64,000 nucleotides of DNA, from contig NZ_JNZZ01000017.1 of the NCBI RefSeq assembly GCF_000717645.1, positions 62,001 to 126,000 on the forward strand, read 5' to 3'. The stretch comes from Streptomyces californicus. Its GTDB lineage: Bacteria > Actinomycetota > Actinomycetes > Streptomycetales > Streptomycetaceae. Shown one piece after another: positions 20,055 to 28,350 of this stretch (its first letter is position 1; each line of letters opens with the position of its first letter). The position numbers were made by a program, and so were the translations under genes. A model generated the notes under the pieces. That model worked only from the letters and a program-made list of their open reading frames with translations, had not been told where the DNA came from and did no database searches.

Positions 20055-20402
20055 GCGCGCCACCCGTACGGCTCCCGCGCCACCCGTCCGGTTCCGCCGA
20101 GGAGGCTTCTCCTCCACCGCTGTGACCTGCGGTGACGCTTCGGCCGTCTCAGATAGTAGGAAGTCCGACTAACTGTAGAGACAGGACGGCTCGACTGTCT
20201 TAACTTGGTAGGAGCCGAACGCATCGCTCGATCGAGCGGCTGGCGGATGCGGGCGCGCGCCCCGAAGCAGGCAACCCCTGCGGCGTACGCTCCCCGCCCC
20301 TTCCGGCGCCTCGAAATCCGATCCCGGCCCCGGCGCCGCACCGCGATGTGCGGCCCGTTCCCGGCATCCACGCGATCAGCGATCTCAAGGAGTCGATCCA
20401 TC
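20055..20402 (+). other. Gene-free leader region of the 42-aa gene
   Basis: The first bases carry two 20-bp direct repeats of GCGCCACCCGT(A/C)CGG. Bases 20150-20215 are unusually AT-rich and include a perfect inverted repeat AGACAG-N10-CTGTCT (20179-20200). This probably marks a promoter with an operator for the small downstream gene, leaving a leader of about 200 bases. No open frame here looks coding. Confidence 0.45.
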
Positions 20403-20531
20403 ATGGCCAACGTCACCACCCGCCGTGTCCGCCACGCCTCCCGCCAGGCCGACGCCGAGCGCAAGAACGCCGCCGCCGCCCTCCAGCGCGCCCTGGACCG
20501 CCGCGACAACGGCGGCTCGACCGGCCACTGA
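20403..20531 (+). CDS. Small basic protein, 42 aa
   Basis: The frame encodes a 42-residue, highly charged, alanine- and arginine-rich helical peptide beginning MANVTTRRVRHASRQADAE. The ribosome site CAAGGAG is at ideal distance, and codon bias is normal. Small unannotated proteins of this style are common in Streptomyces; I cannot give it a function. It lies alone before leuB. Confidence 0.75.
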   Translation: MANVTTRRVRHASRQADAERKNAAAALQRALDRRDNGGSTGH

Positions 20532-20803
20532 GCCGCCCCGGGCCCGCTCCGCCCCGTCGCGCCCCGAAGGGCGCGCGGCGCGCACACCGGGCCGCACGCC
20601 CCGGACGGTCGGTGCGGGCGGGGTCCGAAGCGCTCCGGCGCATCCCCCGCCCGCTCCGGCCCCCGCCTCCTCCGGCACCCGCCCGCTCCCGGGCTCGTCC
20701 ACCCCCTCCAGCACTCGCCCGCCCGTACCCCGAACATGCATGCGCTCGTCCGCATGATGGACATCGGATGTCATGGGGTGGGACGCACCGTTAGGCTTCC
20801 GGC

Positions 20804-21880
20804 ATGTCTCGCAGCATCGATCTCGCAGTGATCCCCGGTGACGGAATCGGCCAGGAAGTCGTGGCCCAGGGGCTCAAGGTCCTCAACGCTGTCCTCCCGC
20901 AGGACGTGAAGCTGGAGACCAAGGAGTACGACCTCGGCGCCCAGCGCTGGCACCGCACCGGTGACACCCTCCCGGACGCGGAGCTGGAGGCCCTCAAGGA
21001 GCACGACGCCATCCTGCTCGGCGCGATCGGCGACCCGTCGGTGCCGTCCGGCGTCCTGGAGCGCGGGCTGCTGCTGAAGCTGCGGTTCGCCTTCGACCAC
21101 TTCATCAACCTGCGCCCCTCCAAGCTCTTCCCGAACACCGCGACCCCGCTCGCCGGCCGCCCCGACATCGACTTCGTCGTCGTCCGCGAGGGCACCGAGG
21201 GCCCGTACACCGGCAACGGCGGCTCGCTGCGCACCGGCACCCCCGCCGAGGTCGCCACCGAGGTCAGCGTCAACACGGCGTACGGCGTCGAGCGCGTGGT
21301 CCGGGACGCCTTCGAGCGCGCGGCCGCCCGCCCGCGCAAGAAGCTGACGCTGGTCCACAAGAACAACGTCCTCGTCTACGCCGGCCACCTGTGGAAGAAC
21401 ACCTTCGACCGGGTCGCCGCCGAATACCCGCAGGTCAGCACCGACTACCTGCACGTCGACGCCGCGACGATCTTCTTCGTCACCCAGCCGGAGCGCTTCG
21501 ACGTCATCGTCACCGACAACCTCTTCGGCGACATCCTCACCGACCTGGCCGCCGCCGTCACCGGCGGTATCGGCCTGGCCGCGTCCGGCAACGTCAACCC
21601 GACGGGCGCGTTCCCGTCGATGTTCGAGCCGGTCCACGGCTCCGCCCCCGACATCGCGGGGCAGGGCAAGGCCGACCCGACCGCCACGGTCCTCTCCGTC
21701 GCCCTCCTGCTGCGCCACCTCGGCTACGAGACCGAGGCCGCGCGCATCGAGGACGCCGTCTCCGCCGACCTGGCCGAGCGAGGGGGGCACCTCCCAGGCC
21801 CTGCAGGCTCTGGGGGAGGGGCCGCCACGCGTACGACCGACGAGATCGGCGACGCCCTCGCGGTACGTGTAGCGAGCTGA
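20804..21880 (+). CDS. leuB: 3-isopropylmalate dehydrogenase with in-frame repeat insertion
   Basis: This 358-residue NAD+-dependent beta-decarboxylating dehydrogenase acts in leucine synthesis, converting 3-isopropylmalate to 2-oxoisocaproate. It has [12 protein letters not shown] at the start, the catalytic Tyr/Lys region, [22 protein letters not shown] and [18 protein letters not shown]. The C-terminal helix is interrupted by a palindromic intergenic repeat (21782-21821), giving an insert of about 12 residues ([13 protein letters not shown]) between ADLAER and the usual [13 protein letters not shown] ending. The enzyme is otherwise intact, and the frame is kept. Confidence 0.95.
   Translation: MSRSIDLAVIPGDGIGQEVVAQGLKVLNAVLPQDVKLETKEYDLGAQRWHRTGDTLPDAELEALKEHDAILLGAIGDPSVPSGVLERGLLLKLRFAFDHFINLRPSKLFPNTATPLAGRPDIDFVVVREGTEGPYTGNGGSLRTGTPAEVATEVSVNTAYGVERVVRDAFERAAARPRKKLTLVHKNNVLVYAGHLWKNTFDRVAAEYPQVSTDYLHVDAATIFFVTQPERFDVIVTDNLFGDILTDLAAAVTGGIGLAASGNVNPTGAFPSMFEPVHGSAPDIAGQGKADPTATVLSVALLLRHLGYETEAARIEDAVSADLAERGGHLPGPAGSGGGAATRTTDEIGDALAVRVAS
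21782..21821 (+). repeat. Dispersed palindromic repeat inserted in leuB
   Basis: The sequence GGGGGCACCTCCCAGG...CTCTGGGGGAGGGG is an imperfect palindrome. It matches a repeat I recall as scattered through intergenic regions of Streptomyces genomes, with a GGGGGCACCTCCC head and GGGGGAG tail. Here it lies within the 3' end of leuB and is translated. I saw no second copy in this window. Confidence 0.65.
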
Positions 21881-21897
21881 CCCGACGACTCCACTTC

Positions 21898-21932
21898 GAA
21901 GCCGCCGGGTCGCGACAGCGCCCGGCGGCTTC
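21898..21932 (+). terminator. Terminator after leuB
   Basis: GAAGCCGCCGGG (21898-21909) pairs perfectly with CCCGGCGGCTTC (21921-21932), 17 bases after the leuB stop. Confidence 0.75.
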
Positions 21933-22135
21933 ACCTGTGCGGCCCCCGGGTGCCACCATCGACCTCAGGACCGCATTCACGCCATTTCGTGCACGGCCCC
22001 TCGCAAGCGATAATCGAACGCGGGGCCGTGGCTCGCGGTGAAGCTCGGACGTCCTAGGACCTGACCGGAAAGCGTCGGGCCGAGACGGTGTGAGCGCGGT
22101 CCATCACACACAAGATTGGTGAAGGACACGCACTC

Positions 22136-23239
22136 ATGACGACGCCCACGATCGAGCTCAAGCCCTCCTCGAACCCGCTGTCCGACGCGGAGCGCGAGGC
22201 GATCCTGGCCAACCCGGGATTCGGCCGGTACTTCACCGACCACATGGTGACCATCCGCTGGACCGAGGGCCGCGGCTGGCACGACGCCCAGCTCGTCCCC
22301 TACGGCCCGCTGTCGCTGGACCCGGCCAACATGACCCTGCACTACGCGCAGGAGATCTTCGAGGGGCTGAAGGCGTACCGCCAGCCCGACGGCTCGGTCG
22401 CCTCCTTCCGCCCCGACGCCAACGCCCGCCGCTTCCAGCGCTCGGCCGCCCGGCTCGCCATGCCCGAGCTGCCCGTCGAGACGTTCATCGCCGCGTGCGA
22501 CGCGCTGGTGCAGCAGGACAAGGCGTGGGTCCCGGAGCACGGTGGCGAGGAGTCGCTGTACCTGCGCCCGTTCATGATCGCCGCCGAGGTCGGCCTCGGT
22601 GTGCGGCCGGCCAACGAGTACCTCTTCCTGGTCATCGCCTCGCCCGCCGGCGCCTACTTCCCCGGCGGCGTGAAGCCGGTCTCCATCTGGCTCTCCGAGA
22701 ACCGCGTCCGCGCCGTCCCCGGCGGCATGGGCGACGCCAAGACCGGCGGCAACTACGCCGCCTCCCTCCTCGCCCAGGCCGAGGCCGCCGAACACGGCTG
22801 CGCCCAGGTCGCCTACCTCGACGCGGTCGAGCACAAGTGGGTCGAGGAGCTCGGCGGCATGAACCTCTACTTCGTGTACGCCCAGGAGGACGGCACGAAG
22901 AAGATCATCACGCCGTCCCTCACGGGCTCGCTGCTCGCCGGCGTCACCCGCGACTCCCTCCTCAAGGTCGCCCGCGACCTCGGCTACGGCTCCGAGGAAG
23001 GCCGCGTCTCCATCGACCAGTGGCGCGAGGACACGGCGAACGGCAGCCTCGTGGAGGTCTTCGCCTGCGGCACCGCCGCCGTCATCACCCCGGTCGGCCT
23101 GGTGAAGTCCGCGGGCGGCGAGTGGACCCAGAGCGGCGGCGAGCCCGGCGAGGTCACCATGAAGCTGCGGGACCGCCTTCTCGACATCCAGCGCGGCGTC
23201 GTCGAGGACACCCACGGCTGGATGCACCCGCTGGGCTAG
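22136..23239 (+). CDS. ilvE: Branched-chain amino acid aminotransferase
   Basis: This 367-residue PLP fold-type IV transaminase carries out the last step of Ile, Val and Leu synthesis. Visible motifs are [33 protein letters not shown], the catalytic lysine in [30 protein letters not shown] and [13 protein letters not shown]. The length fits the bacterial ilvE/BCAT type. The start ATG has GGTGAAGGACA upstream. A GATAAT-containing segment near 22010 may be its promoter, so leuB and ilvE are probably transcribed separately. Confidence 0.95.
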   Translation: MTTPTIELKPSSNPLSDAEREAILANPGFGRYFTDHMVTIRWTEGRGWHDAQLVPYGPLSLDPANMTLHYAQEIFEGLKAYRQPDGSVASFRPDANARRFQRSAARLAMPELPVETFIAACDALVQQDKAWVPEHGGEESLYLRPFMIAAEVGLGVRPANEYLFLVIASPAGAYFPGGVKPVSIWLSENRVRAVPGGMGDAKTGGNYAASLLAQAEAAEHGCAQVAYLDAVEHKWVEELGGMNLYFVYAQEDGTKKIITPSLTGSLLAGVTRDSLLKVARDLGYGSEEGRVSIDQWREDTANGSLVEVFACGTAAVITPVGLVKSAGGEWTQSGGEPGEVTMKLRDRLLDIQRGVVEDTHGWMHPLG

Positions 23240-23257
23240 CCCCTCCGCGCACCGCGA

Positions 23258-23297
23258 CCGTCAGGGCCCGCATACACCGGTATGCGGGCCCTGACGG
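23258..23297. terminator. Bidirectional terminator after ilvE
   Basis: A perfect 17-bp stem (23258-23274 pairing with 23281-23297, loop CACCGG) begins 18 bases after ilvE and separates it from the convergent unknown gene. Confidence 0.85.
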
Positions 23298-23339
23298 CAT
23301 GACCGGCCCACGGGGACAGGCATCGGCAACGGGCCGCCC

Positions 23340-24011
23340 TCAGCCGACCTCGTCCTCGACGCCTCCCCGCAGTCCCCATGCGTCCAGGCCGGAATAGATC
23401 ACCGCGCTGCGGCCCCGCGGGAAGGAGAGGGCCCGGGCCTCGCCGGTGTAGACCGCCACCAGGGAGTCGGCCCCCCGCCACCAGGTGTCGGCCAGGCCCC
23501 TCACTTCGCGCACCGGTTCGAACCCGTCCAGCACGACGTCGTCGACGTCGTCGCCGGTGACCGTGGTGATCTGCCGCGCCCACCGCGACGCGTGGCGGGT
23601 CAGGGCGAGCGCCTCCACCCAGCCCTCGACGTCGGCGTGGAGAGGCACCCACAGGTCCGTGCTGATGCCGAACTCGCCGGACGGGCCGATCCTGAACCCG
23701 TACGGGACCGCACTCCGCTGAACTCCGGCCTCGAACGACCAGCCCTCGGAAGCGGAGCCTTCGGGGACGTCCGTCGCGAAGTACTTCGGGCCGCCCTCGT
23801 ACCGGGACGCGGGCGGGAGGACCAGGCCGCCCCAGCGTTCCTCGAACGCCGCCATCCGGTCGACGACCGCCGCCGGAACGCCCCGCTCCAGCCATCGCCG
23901 CCGGTGGTGCTCGGCGCGCCTGATGTCGGCTCTGACTCCGTGGCCCCGGACGAACGACCGGGCTCGGAGGGTCAGACCGTCGGGCACGTCGTCGAAAAGA
24001 TCGAGGTTCAT
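23340..24011 (-). CDS. Hypothetical protein, possibly SUKH-like
   Basis: This 223-residue soluble protein has no signal or membrane segment. The region VPAAVVDRMAAFEERWGGL followed by YEGGPKYF loosely resembles SMI1/KNR4 (SUKH) proteins, which include many immunity proteins, but I cannot assign it firmly. ATG 24011 was chosen because the 31 further upstream residues look non-coding; no good ribosome site is seen. It stands alone, convergent with ilvE. Confidence 0.65.
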   Translation of the reverse strand: MNLDLFDDVPDGLTLRARSFVRGHGVRADIRRAEHHRRRWLERGVPAAVVDRMAAFEERWGGLVLPPASRYEGGPKYFATDVPEGSASEGWSFEAGVQRSAVPYGFRIGPSGEFGISTDLWVPLHADVEGWVEALALTRHASRWARQITTVTGDDVDDVVLDGFEPVREVRGLADTWWRGADSLVAVYTGEARALSFPRGRSAVIYSGLDAWGLRGGVEDEVG

Positions 24012-24189
24012 CGGAAGGACGCTACTGAGCGGCTCGGGCAGTGCGTCCTTCGGCCCCCGTATTCCTGTCCATCCCGTCTCCTCGCCGCATGGCACCCCGG
24101 GCATCCGTGCTTCGGCCGCTCACTTTCTCGATCTCCGCTCAACCCGGCAGGCCGCGTCAGATCGGCGATTCGCGCTTTCCAGTTAGAGT

Positions 24190-24203
24190 GGTGTTCAAAC
24201 ACC
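24190..24203. promoter_or_regulatory. Operator-like palindrome upstream of agmatine deiminase gene
   Basis: GGTGTT-CA-AACACC is a perfect 6-2-6 inverted repeat ending 18 bases before the ATG. It could be the operator for the TetR regulator encoded immediately downstream of the deiminase. Confidence 0.45.
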
Positions 24204-24221
24204 CCTACCTGGAGTGCCGCC

Positions 24222-25253
24222 ATGTCCCTCACCCCCGCCCCCTTCCGCATGCCCCCCGAGTGGGCCCCGCACGAGCGCACCTGGATGGCCTGGCCCGGGC
24301 CCAACCCCACCTTCGCCTCCGACGCCGAGCTGGACGAGGCCCGCCGGGCCTGGGCCGCCGTCGCGCGGGCCGTACGCCGCTTCGAGCCGGTCACGATGGT
24401 CGTCGGTCCGGGCCAGGAGGAGGGTGCCGCGGCCCTGCTCGGGCCCGACGTCGAGCTGGTCGTCCGGCCGCTCGACGACGCGTGGATGCGGGACATCGGC
24501 CCCACCTTCGTCACCGACGGCCGCACCCTCACCGCGGTCGACTGGACGTTCAACGGCTGGGGCGCGCAGGGCTGGGCCCGGTGGGAGCACGACCAGCACA
24601 TCGCGCGGGCCGTCGCCGAGGTGGCCGGAACCCCCGTCGCCTCCTCCCCGCTCGTCAACGAGGGCGGCGCGATCCACGTAGACGGCGAGGGCACCGTCCT
24701 GCTCACCGAGACCGTCCAGCTCGGCCCCGAGCGCAACCCCGGCTGGACCAGGGAGCGGGTGGAGGCGGAGGTCCACGCCCGCCTCGGCACCGAGAAGGCG
24801 CTCTGGCTGCCCCGGGGGCTGACCGGCGACTACGGGACGTACGGCACGCTCGGCCACGTCGACATCGTCGCCGCCTTCGTCCGCCCCGGCACGGTCGTCG
24901 CCCACGTCCAGCCCGACCCGGCCCACCCCGACCACGAGGTCAGCCGGGAGCTGCTGGCCGTCCTGCGCGCCGCGACGGACGCCAAGGGCCGCCCGCTGGA
25001 GGTCGTGGAGGTGCCCGCCCCCACCGTCCTGCGCGACGAGGACGGCGCGTGGGTCGACTACTCCTACATCAACCACTACCTCTGCAACGGCGGCGTGGTC
25101 CTCTGCGCCTTCGACGACCCGCGCGACGAGGAGGCCGCCGCCATCTTCCGCGGCCTGTTCCCGGACCGTACGGTGACCCTCGTCGACGCCCGTACGATCT
25201 TCGCCGGCGGTGGAGGCATCCACTGCATCACCCAGCAGCAGCCCGAGATCTGA
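24222..25253 (+). CDS. Agmatine deiminase family protein
   Basis: This 343-residue guanidino-modifying enzyme of the Porphyromonas-type peptidylarginine deiminase fold most likely converts agmatine to N-carbamoylputrescine and ammonia. It shows DDAWMRDIGPTFV, NEGGAIHVDGEGTVLLTE, GTLGHVDIVAAFV (catalytic His) and the ending FAGGGGIHCITQQQP with the catalytic cysteine. The ATG is preceded by CTGGAG. The TetR gene begins 58 bases downstream, suggesting an autoregulated polyamine or agmatine catabolic unit. Confidence 0.9.
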   Translation: MSLTPAPFRMPPEWAPHERTWMAWPGPNPTFASDAELDEARRAWAAVARAVRRFEPVTMVVGPGQEEGAAALLGPDVELVVRPLDDAWMRDIGPTFVTDGRTLTAVDWTFNGWGAQGWARWEHDQHIARAVAEVAGTPVASSPLVNEGGAIHVDGEGTVLLTETVQLGPERNPGWTRERVEAEVHARLGTEKALWLPRGLTGDYGTYGTLGHVDIVAAFVRPGTVVAHVQPDPAHPDHEVSRELLAVLRAATDAKGRPLEVVEVPAPTVLRDEDGAWVDYSYINHYLCNGGVVLCAFDDPRDEEAAAIFRGLFPDRTVTLVDARTIFAGGGGIHCITQQQPEI

Positions 25254-25311
25254 CGGGCGACGGCCCGCAGAGGGGCCGAGGCGCCCGAGGAACCCGAGGA
25301 ATCGCCGCACC

Positions 25312-25959
25312 ATGACCCCCGCCCCGCGCCGCACCCACCAGGCCGCCCCGCCCCGCGAGGACGTGCTCGCCGCCGTCATGGCCACCGTCGCCGAGCGCGG
25401 CCTCGACGGGCTGACCATGGCCGGGCTCGGGCGGGCGGTCGGGATGAGCAGCGGCCACCTCCTCTACTACTTCCGCACCAAGGACGAGCTGCTGCTCCAG
25501 ACCCTGGAGTGGAGCGAGAACCGCCTCGGCGCCGAACGCCGCGCCCTGCTCGCCCGGCCGGAAGGCGTCCGGGAGCGGCTGGAGGGGTACATCGCGCTCT
25601 ACCTGCCCGCCGGCCACCGCGATCCGCACTGGACGCTCTGGCTGGAGGTCTGGAGCCGCTCCCAGAACGCCGACGACGAGGCCCGCGCCCGGCAGGCCGC
25701 CATCGAGGGCGCCTGGCACCGCGACCTGGTGGCGCTGCTGGCGGAGGGCGTCTCGCGCGGGGCGTTCCGGCCGGTGGACGCCGACCGCTTCGCCACCCGG
25801 CTGCGGGCGCTGCTCGACGGCCTCAGCGTCCACGTGACGGTCGGCATCCCGGGCACGGGGCGGGAGCGGGCGCTCGCCCAGGCGGCGGAGTTCCTGGACG
25901 AGACGCTGGAACCGGGGCCGCGTCCGGGCGATGCGACCGGCGTCACGACCGCATCCTGA
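25312..25959 (+). CDS. TetR/AcrR-family regulator
   Basis: This 215-residue repressor has the N-terminal helix-turn-helix GLTMAGLGRAVGMSSGHLLYYFRTKDELL (split here as LTMAGLGRAVGMSSGHLLYY near residues 38-57) typical of TetR/BetI-like proteins. The C-terminal ligand domain has WSRSQNADDEARARQ. It follows the agmatine deiminase with weak spacing and may control it through the palindrome at 24190. It ends just before the cimA leader. Confidence 0.9.
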   Translation: MTPAPRRTHQAAPPREDVLAAVMATVAERGLDGLTMAGLGRAVGMSSGHLLYYFRTKDELLLQTLEWSENRLGAERRALLARPEGVRERLEGYIALYLPAGHRDPHWTLWLEVWSRSQNADDEARARQAAIEGAWHRDLVALLAEGVSRGAFRPVDADRFATRLRALLDGLSVHVTVGIPGTGRERALAQAAEFLDETLEPGPRPGDATGVTTAS

Positions 25960-26001
25960 GACGCCGCCGTCACGGAGCGCACGCTGTGCCAGACTGCTGC
26001 C

Positions 26002-26052
26002 GTGTCCTCGTTCGTCATGATTATTGGCAGCAGGCGCGCCGGTCCGCAGTGA
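26002..26052 (+). CDS. cimA leader peptide (16 aa, or 11 aa from the internal ATG)
   Basis: The frame from GTG 26002 reads MSSFVMIIGSRRAGPQ and stop; ATG 26017 would give MIIGSRRAGPQ. It contains two adjacent ATT isoleucine codons, rare in this genome, directly before the gene for citramalate synthase, which commits carbon to isoleucine. A CAGACT hexamer at 25990-25995 would place the transcript start near GTG 26002, making the peptide leaderless. The peptide is followed by a T-tailed terminator, completing an attenuator. Confidence 0.75.
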   Translation: MSSFVMIIGSRRAGPQ

Positions 26053-26138
26053 CCGCCCCGTACCACCCCGTACGGCGCGGCCATCGTGCCCCAGACCCGC
26101 GCGCAGACCTCTCGCACCCGCGAGGGGTTTTTTGTTTT
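26053..26138 (+). promoter_or_regulatory. Transcription attenuator of cimA with terminator hairpin
   Basis: CCTCTCG (26108-26114) pairs with CGAGGGG (26121-26127) through one G-U pair. It is followed by six T residues and then GTTTT. The right arm and T tract (CGAGGGGTTTTTTGTT) are identical to those of the ilvB attenuator at 276-291. Isoleucine starvation should stall ribosomes at the ATT-ATT codons and allow read-through into cimA. Confidence 0.8.
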
Positions 26139-26234
26139 CCGGTCCGCACCCGGGCCGGGACGGCGCGCGCGGGATGATGGGGGCAAGTGGAACCAGATCG
26201 TCCGGTCCACTCATCCGACAGGAGCCAGATCAGC

Positions 26235-27842
26235 ATGACCACCAAGGCCAACGCCACCGACGACAGTTTCCATGTCTTCGACACCACACTGCGCGACGGT
26301 GCTCAGCGTGAGGGCATCAACCTGACGGTCGCCGACAAGCTGACCATCGCCCGTCATCTGGACGACTTCGGTGTGGGGTACATCGAGGGCGGCTGGCCGG
26401 GGGCCAACCCGCGCGACACCGAGTTCTTCGCCCGCGCCCAGCAGGAGATCACGTTCAGGAACGCCCAGCTCGTGGCGTTCGGCGCGACCCGCAGGGCCGG
26501 TGGCAGCGCGGCCGACGACCCCCAGGTGAAGGCGCTCCTGACGTCCGGCGCCCCGGTGGTCACCCTGGTCGCCAAGGCCCACGACCGCCATGTCGAGCTG
26601 GCCCTGCGTACCACCCTGGAGGAGAACCTGGAGATGGTCCGCGACACCGTCTCCCACCTGCGCGAGCAGGGCCGTCGGGTCTTCGTGGACTGCGAGCACT
26701 TCTTCGACGGCTACCGCGCCAACGCCGCGTACGCGAAGTCCGTGGTCCGCGCCGCGTACGAGGCGGGCGCCGAGGTCGTCATCCTCTGCGACACCAACGG
26801 CGGCATGCTCCCCGCCCAGATCCAGGCCGTCGTCTCCACCGTCATCGCGGACACCGGCGCCCGGCTCGGCATCCACGCCCAGGACGACACCGGATGCGCC
26901 GTCGCCAACACCCTGGCCGCCGTGGACGCCGGGGCCACCCACGTCCAGTGCACGGCCAACGGGTACGGCGAACGGGTCGGCAACGCCAACCTCTTCCCCG
27001 TCGTCGCCGCCCTGGAACTCAAGTACGGCATGACCGTGCTGCCCGAGGGCGCGCTCGCGGAGATGACCCGCATCTCGCACGCCATCGCCGAGGTCGTCAA
27101 CCTCACCCCCTCCACCCACCAGCCGTACGTCGGCGTCTCGGCCTTCGCCCACAAGGCCGGGCTGCACGCCTCCGCGATCAAGGTCGACCCCGACCTCTAC
27201 CAGCACATCGACCCCGAGCGGGTCGGCAACACCATGCGGATGCTGGTCTCCGACATGGCCGGCCGCGCCTCCATCGAGCTCAAGGGCAAGGAGCTCGGCA
27301 TCGACCTCGGCGGCGACCGCGCCCTGGTCGGCCGGGTCGTGGAGCGGGTCAAGGAACGCGAACTCCAGGGCTACACCTACGAGGCGGCCGACGCCTCCTT
27401 CGAACTCCTGCTGCGCGGCGAGGTCGAGGGCCGGGCCCGCCGCTACTTCCGTACGGAGTCCTGGCGGGCGATCGTCGAGGACCGCCCCGACGGCACCCAC
27501 GCCAACGAGGCGACCGTGAAGCTGTGGGCCAAGGGCGAGCGGATCGTCGCGACCGCCGAGGGCAACGGCCCGGTCAACGCCCTCGACCGGGCGCTGCGTG
27601 TGGCCCTGGAGCGGATCTATCCGCAGCTCGCCAAGTTGGAGCTGGTCGACTACAAGGTCCGCATCCTGGAAGGCCGTACGGGCACCGAGTCCACCACCCG
27701 CGTCCTCATCACCACGGGCGACGGCACCGGCGACTGGGCGACCGTGGGGGTCGCCGAGAACGTCATCGCCGCCTCCTGGCAGGCGCTGGAGGACGCGTAC
27801 ACCTACGGGCTGCTGCGGGCGGGCATCGAGCCCACCGAGTAG
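26235..27842 (+). CDS. cimA: (R)-citramalate synthase
   Basis: This 535-residue enzyme condenses acetyl-CoA with pyruvate to citramalate, a threonine-independent route to 2-oxobutyrate and isoleucine. The barrel begins with VFDTTLRDGAQREGINL near residue 13 and includes CDTNGG, HAQDDTGCAVANTLAA and CTANGYGERVGNANL, typical of CimA rather than LeuA. The C-terminal LeuA dimer domain (about 405-520) is the feedback site. ATG 26235 follows AGGAGCC; GTG 26187 is in frame but less likely. The preceding Ile-rich attenuator supports an isoleucine role. Confidence 0.93.
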   Translation: MTTKANATDDSFHVFDTTLRDGAQREGINLTVADKLTIARHLDDFGVGYIEGGWPGANPRDTEFFARAQQEITFRNAQLVAFGATRRAGGSAADDPQVKALLTSGAPVVTLVAKAHDRHVELALRTTLEENLEMVRDTVSHLREQGRRVFVDCEHFFDGYRANAAYAKSVVRAAYEAGAEVVILCDTNGGMLPAQIQAVVSTVIADTGARLGIHAQDDTGCAVANTLAAVDAGATHVQCTANGYGERVGNANLFPVVAALELKYGMTVLPEGALAEMTRISHAIAEVVNLTPSTHQPYVGVSAFAHKAGLHASAIKVDPDLYQHIDPERVGNTMRMLVSDMAGRASIELKGKELGIDLGGDRALVGRVVERVKERELQGYTYEAADASFELLLRGEVEGRARRYFRTESWRAIVEDRPDGTHANEATVKLWAKGERIVATAEGNGPVNALDRALRVALERIYPQLAKLELVDYKVRILEGRTGTESTTRVLITTGDGTGDWATVGVAENVIAASWQALEDAYTYGLLRAGIEPTE

Positions 27843-27862
27843 CACCGCGACGGCACCCTGCG

Positions 27863-27900
27863 GCGAGAGCCGCCACCCGGACCCGGGTGGCGGCTCTCGC
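27863..27900 (+). terminator. Terminator after cimA
   Basis: An 18-bp near-continuous stem (27863-27880 with 27883-27900, GCGAGAGCCGCCACCC arm) lies 20 bases downstream of the cimA stop. Confidence 0.8.
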
Positions 27901-28350
27901 GCGTTCAGGAGTTGAACGGACAAGGCCCGCCGCCTGCACGGGAGATGAGACGGGGTCAATTGCGGCGTGAAGTATTGACGGCACGGAATCGGCGCGGTTG
28001 ACTCCAGCCGCACCATCGGCGCCCGTGGGGGAGCCGGCTCCGAGGCCGTCCCCGGCCGCCGCGCGGTCCACGGGCGGCGCGCACCCGGGTGGGCCGCCGG
28101 CGCCGTTCCGCCCGGCTGCCACCGGGCGGGGTCACGGGTGTGCTCGACTGCGTCGAGCGGCCGGGCGCCGTCCACGGCCGGCGCCGCCCGCACCCGCGTG
28201 CCCCAGGACGGCGCGCGGCGGCACCGCGACACGATCCACCCCGTCGTCCCGCGTGCCGCGTCACCCGAAATCCCGTACACCGCCCGGATCTCCGCCCCTC
28301 CGCCCGTCAACCCTCCGCCCCTCCGACCCGAGATGAGAGCGCTCTCACCC
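27901..28350 (+). other. Long non-coding upstream region of the GH3 gene
   Basis: About 450 bases without a credible gene. A TTGACG at about 27973, with a possible TTGACT-like -10 17 bases on, may form a promoter. The far end carries the LacI-type palindrome. The frames running through are Arg/Pro-rich and look like shadows. Confidence 0.45.
28334..28347. promoter_or_regulatory. LacI-type operator at the GH3 gene
   Basis: TGAGAGCGCTCTCA is a perfect 14-bp palindrome close to the CebR consensus TGGGAGCGCTCCCA of Streptomyces sugar regulators. It ends three bases before ATG 28351 and would block transcription or initiation. An identical 14-mer lies upstream of the GH64 gene (63543-63556). Confidence 0.7.

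Noticed and set aside
20731..20803. Leader peptide attenuator before leuB (frame MHALVRMMDIGCHG...)
   Set aside because: It has no Leu cluster, no early stop and no T-tailed hairpin, unlike ilvB and cimA.
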